This document shows positions 26,400 through 35,172 of a DNA stretch of 64,000 nucleotides, piece after piece. Numbering within the stretch: the first letter of the stretch is position 1; each line of letters opens with the position of its first letter. Under the pieces are notes generated by a model, which worked only from the letters and a program-made list of their open reading frames with translations, ran no database searches and was not told the origin of the DNA. The position numbers were made by a program, and so were the translations under genes. The stretch is from Okeania sp. SIO3B5 (lineage in GTDB: Bacteria > Cyanobacteriota > Cyanobacteriia > Cyanobacteriales > Microcoleaceae), in the NCBI RefSeq assembly GCF_010692555.1, contig NZ_JAAHHG010000024.1, positions 1 through 64,000 of the forward strand. The letters run 5' to 3'.

Positions 26400-28712
26400 T
26401 TAAAAAATAATATCTACATCTATTTCTTCATCATTGTTTTCAGTTTCTCCCCATAATTTACGATAGTCAGAAGGTAGCCATTTGGGATAACTAAATTTAT
26501 CCTGTTTCTCTTCCAAAATCAACCACAAAATCCCACCTTTTGCACGAGCTAAACACCGAGTTAGTGCAACATATATCATGTGTTGTTCCTGCTCCTTTTC
26601 CTCTTTAGATTGCTTTTCATATTCAATCGGCATCTGTTCAGGATAAATAATAAATGTATAATGACCTTCACCACCTTTTCCACTGTGAATGGTATATAAA
26701 TCAATAATTTTTTTAGTAGTAATTGATTCATCAAATATTTGATCTATTTCAGTCTTCCAATCATTTAAAGATTTTGGCTGAAATTTAGCAAATAAAGCTA
26801 CTAAACAGTCTCTATAATCCCTTAACTCAGTTAATTTTTGCTCAATTATCTTTTCTGGTAATTTATTAATAGAATTAGCCTGAAACAAAAACCATTCTTC
26901 TACTTTGTTCAAGAAGTTATCAACATGATATTTACCTCGCACAACTTCCTTAACTTTATTTAGTAACTTTGCTCCTAAATTTCTATCTTTAATCCGTGCC
27001 GGGTAGCCAGCAGTTAGCAGCCTAATAGCAAATATTAATAATGGGGCATTTTTACGGCTAATACCAAAAAATGATAAACTTCTATCAACTTCCTCAAATA
27101 TATCTAAAAATTTACTTTCTTTGATGATTCTAATCTCACCATCTGGAGCTACTGGGGATGGTTTAATGTCTATATGTGCGTAAATATTTCTGACTAACTC
27201 TAGATGTTTTTTGCCACACCTCCAATTAGTAGTTAGGGGCATTTTATCACAGTTAAATTTTTTACCTATTACATCAATTCCATCTGTTAAGCAACCGCGA
27301 AAGTTGTAAATTGCTTGATTTTTATCACCACAAGCAATTACAAAATTTTTAGACTGGTTGTGTAGCAACTTAATAAATTCTATTTGCAATAAATCTGTAT
27401 CTTGACACTCATCTACACTAATTACTTTAAACTTATTTGACCATTTTTTAAACACATCTTTATACATATTTTGGTCGTGCCAGAGTAGCCAACTTTGGTC
27501 GAGAAAATCAATATGTAATTCCTTAATTCCTTCGTCCAAACCCGCTTCTAATACATCGCAAGCAGCTTCCGTTATTTCCGATAGCCTATTCTTGCAGATT
27601 TTAATACCGTATTTAGAGGAAATTTCCCATACATTATCTTCGGTTATCTCATCTAGGAAATAACAATGCAACCTCATTTTATCAATTAAATCTAAAAAAT
27701 CAGTCTGAGTTTCGACGGCTATTTCTTTATATTGATTTTTAGTTTGTAATTGACCTCTAATTTCTTCTCCCCATTGATTGCAGGAGTTTAAATACTTTTT
27801 TTGTTGAGCAATTTGTTGATATTTTCCATTATTTAATCTAAATTGTTTGTGAGACTTGCCTAAAGCATCTCTTAGTATTTCATAGCCTAAACTATTTAAA
27901 GTTTGTACCGACTTTTCCCATTTTATTTCACTTAATTTATTAGCTAAATCTTGTTTATTTTTCCGACCAAACACAACAAATCGACATTCTAATGGGGATA
28001 GCTTTTCGGACTTCAAAACCTTAGCTATTTCAGCTAACATAGTACTTTTTCCCGTCCCGGCAAGTGCTTCAATTAATAATCCTTTCTTCTTAGTTTGTGT
28101 GAGGCGAAGGCGTACAGATTTTAGAATATTATATTGCTCTTTGGTTAAGAAGTTACCGTCTGAAGTTTTATAGTCGGAAAACTCAACTGCTGTATCTAGC
28201 TTTTGTGGGGTTACATCGGACGTAGATTCAAACTCTGAAATGCCTGGTGTATCTTGTTTTTCTGAGGTTATAGGCTCTAGTACCGACTCCTGGAATTGAA
28301 ATAGAGGCAAATCTGCTATAATCTCCTGTATGTCTGGCTTTTGAGGTGTGGTATTTAGTACAGGTTCTATTTCTGTTTCGGTAAGATCGATATCTTCCCA
28401 ATAGCTAATAAAATCATCAGGAGAAATTTTTCCAAATATTTTATCTAATAATTTGATTAAAGAATCATTTAAGAACGCCTTAGACAAGTTATCAGGTAAA
28501 TTATTGTGTTTTTCTTGCTGCTCTAGAGGTACATTATACAGCAGGAATTTTTCCACACTCTCCCATTTACTGAGGATATAATCAGGCTCTAATTTCTTCG
28601 ACAAATCATTAATTTTCTCCCCTAAATTTTCTTCAATTCTTATCGTTTTTGTAGGAGCTTTTGCTGGCCTTCCTGCTCCGGTTCTAGCCCCTCCTCTACT
28701 ATGAAATGTCAT
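26400..28712 (-). CDS. UvrD/Rep-family (SF1) DNA helicase
   Basis: This 770-residue protein has an N-terminal extension (1-190) opening with RGGARTGAGRP, a Gly/Arg start common in plasmid- and phage-encoded proteins. Helicase motifs follow: Walker A EALAGTGKST near 218, motif II VISVDECQDTD near 433, motif III GDKNQAIYNFRG near 460, motif V-like HSGKGGEGH near 677, and motif VI YVALTRCLARAKGG near 725. All key residues are present. It may act in plasmid replication, repair or recombination. A hairpin and a small RHH gene lie upstream. Confidence 0.88.
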   Translation of the reverse strand: MTFHSRGGARTGAGRPAKAPTKTIRIEENLGEKINDLSKKLEPDYILSKWESVEKFLLYNVPLEQQEKHNNLPDNLSKAFLNDSLIKLLDKIFGKISPDDFISYWEDIDLTETEIEPVLNTTPQKPDIQEIIADLPLFQFQESVLEPITSEKQDTPGISEFESTSDVTPQKLDTAVEFSDYKTSDGNFLTKEQYNILKSVRLRLTQTKKKGLLIEALAGTGKSTMLAEIAKVLKSEKLSPLECRFVVFGRKNKQDLANKLSEIKWEKSVQTLNSLGYEILRDALGKSHKQFRLNNGKYQQIAQQKKYLNSCNQWGEEIRGQLQTKNQYKEIAVETQTDFLDLIDKMRLHCYFLDEITEDNVWEISSKYGIKICKNRLSEITEAACDVLEAGLDEGIKELHIDFLDQSWLLWHDQNMYKDVFKKWSNKFKVISVDECQDTDLLQIEFIKLLHNQSKNFVIACGDKNQAIYNFRGCLTDGIDVIGKKFNCDKMPLTTNWRCGKKHLELVRNIYAHIDIKPSPVAPDGEIRIIKESKFLDIFEEVDRSLSFFGISRKNAPLLIFAIRLLTAGYPARIKDRNLGAKLLNKVKEVVRGKYHVDNFLNKVEEWFLFQANSINKLPEKIIEQKLTELRDYRDCLVALFAKFQPKSLNDWKTEIDQIFDESITTKKIIDLYTIHSGKGGEGHYTFIIYPEQMPIEYEKQSKEEKEQEQHMIYVALTRCLARAKGGILWLILEEKQDKFSYPKWLPSDYRKLWGETENNDEEIDVDIIF

Positions 28713-28769
28713 GACTTTAGAATGTTGTGACGATTATCTAATATCAGTATATCATATATCATAGACAAG

Positions 28770-28797
28770 TTTTTCGATAGCATTTGCTATCGAAAAA
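28770..28797. promoter_or_regulatory. 12-bp hairpin, second copy of the GATAGC element
   Basis: The stem is TTTTTCGATAGC against GCTATCGAAAAA with loop ATTT, nearly identical to 11366-11395. It lies between the RHH gene and the helicase, both on the minus strand, so it could terminate the former or control the latter. Confidence 0.7.
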
Positions 28798-28829
28798 AAA
28801 GATGCAAAAAAAGAGCGATCGCTTTAAAA

Positions 28830-29054
28830 CTAACTAGCCTGATGTTGTGAAAAAAACCGCACCGCTTCTCTGATTAACTCATTTTTTGTGCAACCTCTAC
28901 GCTTTGCTTCTACGGCCACCCATTCATCCAAATCTACAGGTAATCTAACACCCAAAGTACCAGCTAAAGGTGTGTGATTAGGACTGGCAAATTTACCCTT
29001 GTTTCTGGTCTTAGCTACTGTCTCATATCCTATATTTTTAGTCTTTGTGGCCAT
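28830..29054 (-). CDS. Ribbon-helix-helix (CopG/Arc-type) regulator
   Basis: This protein of about 74 residues has the RHH pattern at its C-terminus: GVRLPVDLDEWVAVEAKRRG then CTKNELIREAVRFFSQH. The basic N-terminal region is disordered. The ATG at 29054 has AGGAGG five bases before it; an upstream in-frame ATG at 29069 lacks a good site. It is divergent from the gene at 29308, and two copies of ACCGCTCAACCG lie between them, one inside the spacer of that gene's promoter. I infer that it autoregulates and represses the divergent gene. Confidence 0.8.
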   Translation of the reverse strand: MATKTKNIGYETVAKTRNKGKFASPNHTPLAGTLGVRLPVDLDEWVAVEAKRRGCTKNELIREAVRFFSQHQAS

Positions 29055-29087
29055 ACCTTCCTCCTGCATTATCTACATTTTTAGTAT

Positions 29088-29165
29088 ACCGCTCAACCGT
29101 GGTATTAGTTGATATTTTGGCCACAAAAATATTTGCTCTAGTTCCTTGACAAAACCGCTCAACCG
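29088..29165. promoter_or_regulatory. Direct repeats ACCGCTCAACCG, candidate RHH operator
   Basis: Identical 12-mers at 29088-29099 and 29154-29165 (66 bases apart). The first lies just upstream of the RHH gene start and the second within the -35/-10 spacer of the rightward promoter. Confidence 0.7.
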
Positions 29166-29175
29166 CGTTTATAAT
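29146..29175 (+). promoter_or_regulatory. Consensus-like promoter for the gene at 29308
   Basis: TTGACA (29146-29151) and TATAAT (29170-29175) are both perfect, separated by 18 bases. They point to the modular gene starting at 29308, leaving a leader of about 125 bases that includes a duplicated CCTAAGTAAATAGGA motif (about 29266-29300). Confidence 0.75.
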
Positions 29176-29307
29176 AGTAAGTATAGAAGGTAATAAAAAC
29201 CATCTATAAAACAAAGGACACCACCTAGTTACGCCCTGAGAAAGCTCTAGGTGATGTCCCACCCCCTAAGTAAATAGGAAACTGACCTAAGTAAATAGGA
29301 GACTAAT

Positions 29308-31101
29308 ATGTTACTGAAATCCCAAACAATTATCAAGCAAGAAGAGTTGGTGTCTATCTTAGAGGCTCAACTCAAGAAAGCAAAATCCAGACTGACTGAG
29401 CTAACAAAAGCTGATACCAAGATTAAATCAGTTGTTGCAGAACTAGAATCATTACTGACTGAGCATCCAGACTACAAACTGCTGGTAAGCGATCGCCTCA
29501 AGCTCGGAGAGAGTGAAGCAGACCAAACAGGGCCAGTGCGAATTGAAATTGAATCAGTAGGCAAAACAGCCGAATATACTGAATCAGAAATAGAAGCTTA
29601 TGACAGTTTATTCGGTGACGGACCACCACAAACCGCACCCAAAACTGAGGAAATAATTACTGAGCATACCGCACAAATTTTAGAAAATACTCCTGAACCA
29701 ATTGAATCGCCATACTCATCTGAAGCAGAAATAGCTCCATTAATTGAAGCACATGACCAACTCTCTCAAAGAAATCAGCCTACGGAACAAGAAATTTCCG
29801 CATGGGATTCTGGACATGAGCAGGTACAATCCGTAGTATCGCCGATTCAATCCGACGAAGAAGAAAAAATTGCTCTGGTTGAAAAAGTATTGTCAGAACT
29901 GGATACTTTTGAGTTTTCAAAGACCCGAGGCATTCCCAAGATAGCTATGTACATAGAAATTAAAGGCAAATCTTTGGGGATGATTTTTACCGACAAAGGT
30001 AATCTGTTAAGCACTATCGAGCTTGAAGAAAACTTGATTAGGACTTACGCATTAGATTTGCCTTTACTCCTAAAGGATGTAAACGAAGGTAAATCTATCA
30101 CTCTTGATAATTATTGCTTATCTAAAAAATCAGAAGTAGGCAAAGTTCAGCAGCAAAACAAGCCTACAGCTAAGGCTACTGTCGAAACTTTAAAAGCTGC
30201 TGATGTTGAGCAAGTAGAAGATGAGTCAATGGTTCAAAAACCTGAACCCACGCTCTCGCAACTGAAGGAACAATTGTTGAGCAAAAAGAACAAATCAGAA
30301 TTAGAGGAATTTAAAGCATCCATAGGTGCACCTATGGCTCTTAAGATTTGGGAAAGCTGCACCCATGCCGAGCGGAATCTCATAAAGTGCATCAACGTCG
30401 TCGCGGATTCCAAGCGAGCTGCCTTACCCTTTGACTTAGTTGGTTGGCACAACGCTCTAGGGAAGCTAGAAATAGCCCGGTATGTAGGTTTTTACTTATA
30501 TGGCAAGCAAGTAGAGGATTCCAAGCGGGTTATCTACTTAGTAAAGCATGACACATTCAAGATAGTAGATAAGCGATCGCTTAAAGGAGTAGATGCAAAG
30601 TCTCAAAAACCTTGCCCGACTGACCTTGTGATTAAGTTAGAAGCTGCATTACAAGCACAACCAGAACCAGAGCAACCTACAGCAGAAGAAATAGCATCTA
30701 ATAACTTTACTGGACTTGAACCTACCCCAAAGCAGAATGGTTCCGAAAATGGAAAACAGCAAGACTTCAGTCAATCAGAGCAAAGCGACGTGGTACAAAC
30801 AGAACTATATCTTAAGGTTGAGCAACCAGCACCATCTAAAAAGACTGAAGTTATTCCTACACCGTTGTTAGAGACAGTTGCAGGTGAGATCAAAAAAGTC
30901 AACCCTGAATTAACTTTTGGCTATGACTCCAATGGTAAATCAACCTTTCTAACCGTTTACCATGGGACATCCTATATAGGTATCTTTGAGGACGACGGTG
31001 TGGATTTATATTCTTCTAATACCGCAAAGATGTTGCATCACGGCTTCACAGAAGAAATGATTGATGCCTTAATTGAGATTGAATTATCCCCAAAGGTATA
31101 G
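29308..31101 (+). CDS. Modular protein with coiled-coil N-terminus, -1 frame continuation likely
   Basis: Family not recognised. It has 597 residues in the zero frame. The N-terminal helical module (1-65: EELVSILEAQLKKAKSRLTEL..ADTKI) matches the start of the 1243-residue methyltransferase-containing protein at 53917-57642. It is followed by an acidic linker, a small domain with GIPKIAMYIEIKGKSLGMIF (about 210-230), a helical domain (335-440) and another small domain near the C-terminus (VNPELTFGYDSNGKSTFLTVYHGTSYIGIF). The frame ends at TAG 31099 just after a CCCAAAG heptamer. The -1 frame is open through the next ORF, which continues with a domain seen in the 1243-residue protein. RBS AGGAGA. 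Confidence 0.8.
   Translation: MLLKSQTIIKQEELVSILEAQLKKAKSRLTELTKADTKIKSVVAELESLLTEHPDYKLLVSDRLKLGESEADQTGPVRIEIESVGKTAEYTESEIEAYDSLFGDGPPQTAPKTEEIITEHTAQILENTPEPIESPYSSEAEIAPLIEAHDQLSQRNQPTEQEISAWDSGHEQVQSVVSPIQSDEEEKIALVEKVLSELDTFEFSKTRGIPKIAMYIEIKGKSLGMIFTDKGNLLSTIELEENLIRTYALDLPLLLKDVNEGKSITLDNYCLSKKSEVGKVQQQNKPTAKATVETLKAADVEQVEDESMVQKPEPTLSQLKEQLLSKKNKSELEEFKASIGAPMALKIWESCTHAERNLIKCINVVADSKRAALPFDLVGWHNALGKLEIARYVGFYLYGKQVEDSKRVIYLVKHDTFKIVDKRSLKGVDAKSQKPCPTDLVIKLEAALQAQPEPEQPTAEEIASNNFTGLEPTPKQNGSENGKQQDFSQSEQSDVVQTELYLKVEQPAPSKKTEVIPTPLLETVAGEIKKVNPELTFGYDSNGKSTFLTVYHGTSYIGIFEDDGVDLYSSNTAKMLHHGFTEEMIDALIEIELSPKV
31089..31095 (+). promoter_or_regulatory. CCCAAAG slippery heptamer, candidate -1 frameshift site
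   Basis: In the zero frame this reads C CCA AAG, the X XXY YYZ pattern, three bases before the TAG stop. A 7-bp stem (31123-31129 with 31137-31143) lies 27 bases downstream, further than is usual for a stimulator. A -1 shift enters the open frame ending at 31628. Confidence 0.45.
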
Positions 31102-31628
31102 CATCGTCTGAAGAAGTACTGTCCTCTCCTACTACTGGGGAGGATTCAGATGATAACTATCGGTACAATATCCAGTGGTCAAAAGACTTGCACCCCAATT
31201 ACGGGTACATCAACGGGCATTATTTTGGATACCACCGGAATGATTACCACGGTGACTATATCCAATTAGTATATCGTAATCAGATTTATATGTCCTTCTC
31301 TTGTACTACTCCAGACCATATAAAGCCATACTTTGATAAGATTTGGCAGGAGCTCTTGGAGACTGAATATATACGTCATCCCAAGGAAATCAGGATAGGT
31401 TCAAAGGTAGCAAATTATTTACCGGATGGTTTTAAAGCCTATAAAACTGATGATGATAGTCAGTGCAAAGTAGCTCGAAGTAAGGAAAAGTATTGCTACA
31501 TAAAGCGTTGGCGCGACAATGAATATTACACCAGTTTCTCCACTAATTGGGCACTACACCCTTCTGAGAAAACTAGCAGCTTGACTGAAGCAGTGAGAGC
31601 TGCTTTAAGAATGATAGCAGAAATGTAA
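31096..31628 (+). CDS. C-terminal continuation of the 29308 gene in the -1 frame
   Basis: An open frame that begins within the end of the preceding gene and runs to 31628. The first possible independent start is TTG 31188, with no clear RBS, and the frame upstream of it reads sensibly (SSEEVLSSPTTGEDSDDNYRYNIQW). The rest contains YFDKIWQELLETE, then KYCYIKRWRDNEYY, then AVRAALRMI. In order and spacing this matches a module repeated in the protein at 53917 (IDAVWQEFKAGK..FWYIRPGRNKVYC..FVEILKGL). It therefore looks like the missing C-terminal module, reached by programmed frameshifting or split by an indel. Confidence 0.6.
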
Positions 31629-31696
31629 ATAAAAACGCCCCTATCCATTGCAAATAGGGAAGAACAAACAGAAAGAATTAAGGAAATTATACAACA

Positions 31697-32332
31697 ATGA
31701 CAACAACACTTAATGTATTCGGAACTAAGCCAGAAAATGCAATCCTAGTCGCAGACGACATCCCTAACCTTCGCTGCAATTGCCAGGAAGGCCAATGGAA
31801 GCTAGGAGAAGAGGCTCTAGGTAATAAATTAGAATGTAGCATCCTAAAATTCTCTAAGTGGTTTGGCACTCTTGGCCAAACCAAACATACACTTTGGGGA
31901 CAGATATTTATGATTGCTGAGAACTCCGGGACTAGCCCTGATATATTCCGGGAGTGCCTTATGGTTACATACCAAAAAACACGCTCGCTGAGTAGTTTTT
32001 TAAATTTGGTTACTAAATTACAATGTAAAGGGGTTGAGGCTGCCGAGGGAGTATTCATCGCCTCTTTTAAAAAACACTCCGGGCAGAAACCCGATGATAC
32101 CGGAGTTGTTAAACCTATCAACTATTACTCAATAGAGTGGAGCTGGCGAGAACGGGCAAAGGAAGACAATTCAATAGAACAGCTTTGTGCAACATTGGAC
32201 GATTCTGGCAAATTTGTCGATCCTCAAAGTACTGCAAAAATGCAATGTTTGGATGGTTTGTCTGCTCCTGAAATCCAGCAAATTATCAGCGTCCGACAGC
32301 AAGAGAAATTATTAGTTGGGACTGACTTCTAG
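31697..32332 (+). CDS. Unknown plasmid protein, 211 residues
   Basis: Not recognised. It is a compact, mostly soluble protein. The N-terminal half is of mixed alpha/beta character with CNCQEGQWKLGEE near 28-40. A central stretch (FIASFKKHSGQK) may bind nucleic acid. The C-terminal half has a helical tail (SAPEIQQIISVRQQEKL). The AGGAA site before its ATG is weak. It lies before an AlkB-like gene with a hairpin between, so it may be a separate transcription unit. A single-strand-binding-like role is possible but unsupported. Confidence 0.6.
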   Translation: MTTTLNVFGTKPENAILVADDIPNLRCNCQEGQWKLGEEALGNKLECSILKFSKWFGTLGQTKHTLWGQIFMIAENSGTSPDIFRECLMVTYQKTRSLSSFLNLVTKLQCKGVEAAEGVFIASFKKHSGQKPDDTGVVKPINYYSIEWSWRERAKEDNSIEQLCATLDDSGKFVDPQSTAKMQCLDGLSAPEIQQIISVRQQEKLLVGTDF

Positions 32333-32341
32333 TTTGATTCG

Positions 32342-32358
32342 GGGGTTTGTGAAACCCC
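32342..32358 (+). terminator. Terminator-like hairpin
   Basis: A perfect 7-bp stem (GGGGTTT / AAACCCC) with loop GTG, ten bases after the stop of the 211-residue gene. Only a weak T-rich stretch follows, so termination may be partial. Confidence 0.55.
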
Positions 32359-32398
32359 TTGAAATTTCCTGATTTTCTTGATAATTACTAGAAAAAAA

Positions 32399-32908
32399 AT
32401 GGTTACAGCTATTGGCAAAATCAGTAATATTTCCTCATTTCAAGATTGGTGTAAAAGCAAGCAACGCCTGATGCGTCGGGGTCGATACAAGTTAGATTTT
32501 AAAAGAATATTTTTGACTTTAGGTTGGAGTGTGACCCTGGATAAACCTCCTCTCTATCTACCCGCGCACAAAGATGAACGGATGGATAAGCTAGCGAGTA
32601 AATATTGTCCAAACTGGAAAATCTCCTTGCTGTGCTATTACGAAAAGGGAGGTGGTATTAAACCACATCGGGACGCAACAGGATACGGAAAAATCGGATA
32701 TTCTTTAAGTACCACCGATTTTATCTTTCGGCATGATGGTACACCGTACTCTTGCAAAGCTGGTACTATCTATCAGTTTGAAACCAAGAAAGTGCATGAA
32801 GTGCCACCACTTCCGCAATCCAGGTATACTCTAATCTGGTGGGAGCCGGACTGGCAGTATTGGAACAAGTACTGGAATCAAATGCAACAACTTGAATTAC
32901 CTTTGTAA
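32399..32908 (+). CDS. AlkB-like 2-oxoglutarate/Fe(II) dioxygenase
   Basis: This protein of about 169 residues has the AlkB-type active site: HRD in GGGIKPHRDATGYGKIGYSLS (about 83), the second histidine in KKVHEVPPL (about 124), and the Arg pair region SRYTLIWWEP (about 135). The spacing fits HxD...H...R of dioxygenases that demethylate nucleic acids. The ATG at 32399 is preferred; an in-frame TTG lies at 32378. AlkB homologues are often carried by plasmids and viruses, where they may protect DNA or RNA from alkylation or remove host modifications. The substrate cannot be told. Confidence 0.75.
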   Translation: MVTAIGKISNISSFQDWCKSKQRLMRRGRYKLDFKRIFLTLGWSVTLDKPPLYLPAHKDERMDKLASKYCPNWKISLLCYYEKGGGIKPHRDATGYGKIGYSLSTTDFIFRHDGTPYSCKAGTIYQFETKKVHEVPPLPQSRYTLIWWEPDWQYWNKYWNQMQQLELPL

Positions 32909-32949
32909 GTAGACAATTAAGTAGACAATAGATGATTGCTAATATTCCT

Positions 32950-33250
32950 AACTTATCGTGGGACTAGGAGATTTCGATAACTGGCATTATGGCGATCGCT
33001 TGCCTGTACATATCGGGAAAAGATAAATTATCAAAAGTATGTAGCAGCAGTGAAATCTAAGATATCTTATTCTGAAAGCTTTCTAGTTCAATCAGAGCAA
33101 ATTAAATTATACCTAGAGAAACGCCATGACGAATATGCTCCTATAGAATACAATTAGCCTGCCTGTAGCGACCAGCAATGTGCTCTTGCTGTGGCTGATT
33201 TAGCTAAGATTTTCTATGATATTACTCAGCCGTTTTTAATTAATTTTTAG
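32950..33250 (+). pseudogene. Probable decayed gene remnant
   Basis: The gap of about 338 bases before the next gene contains coding-like fragments on the plus strand. One reads NYQKYVAAVKSKISYSESF..YAPIEYN, then an in-frame TAG (about 33156), then PACSDQQCALAVADLAKIFYDITQPFLINF to TAG 33248. A short GLGDFDNWHYGDRLPVHIGKR fragment precedes it in another frame. I take this as a small gene broken by a stop and a shift. Identity unknown. Confidence 0.4.
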
Positions 33251-33603
33251 CTTTTTATACGTTTATAGAAGCTAAAGAAATCTTCTTTAAACTCAAAGCT
33301 TGAAAACTTGAGGGGTTTAGACTTATACAAAACTCCAGCCTTGCAAATAGCAGGAGGCCCAAATTCAACCATAATATTAATATTTTTGTTGTGTGGCATA
33401 GCTACTTTGAATGGTACGTTTTGTCTAGAAAATAGTTCCAGATAGAAATCCGACAAAGCTATTGATGCTTGAGATTTGTCCTTGGGAATTTTAAATCTAC
33501 AGTAATCAATCAATCCTTTTTCAAGAAGAGAAATACACCATTTATTTATTTCATCCAAATAAGAAGTTTTTATTTCTGAATGTACACTTTTAACTTTATT
33601 CAC
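33247..33603 (-). CDS. Small unknown protein, 118 residues
   Basis: Not recognised. It is a basic, mixed alpha/beta protein with no membrane segment and no known motif visible. It converges with the remnant on the plus strand and is divergent from the XRE-ImmA-like gene. Base composition resembles nearby AT-rich accessory genes. Confidence 0.45.
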   Translation of the reverse strand: MNKVKSVHSEIKTSYLDEINKWCISLLEKGLIDYCRFKIPKDKSQASIALSDFYLELFSRQNVPFKVAMPHNKNINIMVEFGPPAICKAGVLYKSKPLKFSSFEFKEDFFSFYKRIKS

Positions 33604-33721
33604 TTACTTATCCTGCCTTTTTTATTGATTAAATCCTAACAAGCGCATCTCACACGCTTCCCCTTGGTAATCAAGCTGAACTCTATTCTAACATCCTACC
33701 ATTACGCAAATAGTAAAATCT

Positions 33722-34885
33722 ATGAACAATATCATAACCAATGTCCTTGACGACATCGATCTACGGCAGTTGGGAGAACGCCTCCGTGAGCTTCGTAATA
33801 AATGCGGTATGACTCAAGAGTCGGCTGCAAAAGTCATTAATGCTGCAAGGACTACGATGGTTGCTATTGAAAAAGGAGAACGCCGTCTGAAGGCAACCGA
33901 ACTAATCAAACTTGCTCGTACCTATGGAATATCTGTAAGTGATTTTGTCCGCGAACGTCCAGTAGTCCAACCTTTTAAAGTTAAGTTTAGGAAAGCTTAT
34001 CGGCAAAATGAAGTACAAAAATCTCAGATTGAATCTGAGATTCAGGAATGGGAAAAGTTTTGTCAAAATTACCTAGAACTTGAGGAAATTATGAATGCAC
34101 CGCTTCCACAAAACTACCCTCGTGAATATGAGGTGAGTGGGATGCCCATAGAACGTACTGCCGAAGCTATTGCACTTGAAGAACGTCAGCGACTTGGACT
34201 TGGAGATGGGCCTATTCCTTTACTTCGGGACACCTTGGAGCAGAGTGTCGGACTGCGCATTTTCTACTTGAAGATGCCATCAAAATATTCGGGGGTCTAT
34301 ACTTACGATGAAAAGCTTGGTGGATGTATGGCAATTAATGCTAATCATCCTGAAGAAAGAAGACGTTGGTCTCTAGCACATGGATATCTACATTTTCTAG
34401 CTCACCGACGTAAGTCTGTGGTTGGCTTAATTGAGGGGCAATACAAAAAAATACCCGAAAGTGAGCGGCTTGCTGAAGCTTTCCCCAAATATTTCCTGAT
34501 GCCAACGAGTGGTTTACTGAAGCGGTTTTATGATATGTATCGGGAGAGTAAAAATTTTACACCGACTAATTTATTTATTCTGGCTCGTTACTACGGCGTA
34601 TCTGTGGAAGCGATCGCTAATAGGTTAGAAGAAATAGAACTTCTGCCTTCTGGAACTTGGGAGAGATTGCACTACGGTGGTTTAAAAGTTAGAAAGGTAC
34701 AAGAAGAACTTGGTTTAGAAGCAATTCTACCACACGCTGATACAACACCCGTTTATTACCAACATCTGGCCATTGAAGCACTAGACCTTGGTCTAATTAC
34801 AGAAGGTCGCTTTGCTGATTTTCTGAATGTCGATCGCCTAGAAGCACGTCATATTGCTAATACATTACAAGAATATTTAGAATGA
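33722..34885 (+). CDS. XRE regulator fused to ImmA/IrrE-like domain, HEXXH degenerate
   Basis: This 387-residue protein has an N-terminal helix-turn-helix (about 15-72: LGERLRELRNKCGMTQESAAKVI..RTTMVAIEKGERR) and a central ImmA/IrrE-like (DUF955) region. That region has GVYTYDEKLGGCMAINANHPEERRRWSLAHGYLHFLAHR (about 195-232) and AFPKYFLMPTSGL near 255. In active members the sequence is AHExGH; here it is AHGYLH, so the catalytic Glu is replaced by Gly while both His remain. It may therefore act as a sensor or regulator without peptidase activity. The C-terminal 100 residues are helical. It is followed by a 4-base ATGA overlap with the next gene. Confidence 0.8.
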   Translation: MNNIITNVLDDIDLRQLGERLRELRNKCGMTQESAAKVINAARTTMVAIEKGERRLKATELIKLARTYGISVSDFVRERPVVQPFKVKFRKAYRQNEVQKSQIESEIQEWEKFCQNYLELEEIMNAPLPQNYPREYEVSGMPIERTAEAIALEERQRLGLGDGPIPLLRDTLEQSVGLRIFYLKMPSKYSGVYTYDEKLGGCMAINANHPEERRRWSLAHGYLHFLAHRRKSVVGLIEGQYKKIPESERLAEAFPKYFLMPTSGLLKRFYDMYRESKNFTPTNLFILARYYGVSVEAIANRLEEIELLPSGTWERLHYGGLKVRKVQEELGLEAILPHADTTPVYYQHLAIEALDLGLITEGRFADFLNVDRLEARHIANTLQEYLE

Positions 34886-35172
34886 TTGAACACAACCCAA
34901 AACAATTTGTAGATTTGTCCCCAGAGGAACAACAGATGCTTCTATTAGTGTCATTTAGTGACAAAGGTGGATTAGAAGTTATTGAACATATTACTAAGCA
35001 AAGTAATGGAGAAATTTGTTTCAAGCTACAATCACTTTTTCTTACTTTAAATAAATTAGAAGATATAGGTCTTGTAGAATCGCATTCTAGAGAAGAACTA
35101 CTCGTTGGGGATAACAAAATCAAGCTTAAATGTTACTACAAAATTACAAAAGATGGCAAGTGTTTTATTTAA
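34882..35172 (+). CDS. Small winged-helix-like partner of the ImmA-like gene
   Basis: This 96-residue protein overlaps the preceding stop by four bases (ATGA), so the pair is translationally coupled. The pattern LFLTLNKLEDIGLVESHSRE..KCYYKITKDGKCFI is typical of a winged-helix recognition helix plus wing (PadR/MarR-like), though short. It probably works with the XRE-ImmA-like protein, as regulator and partner or as a toxin-antitoxin-like pair. The exact role is unknown. Confidence 0.6.
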   Translation: MIEHNPKQFVDLSPEEQQMLLLVSFSDKGGLEVIEHITKQSNGEICFKLQSLFLTLNKLEDIGLVESHSREELLVGDNKIKLKCYYKITKDGKCFI

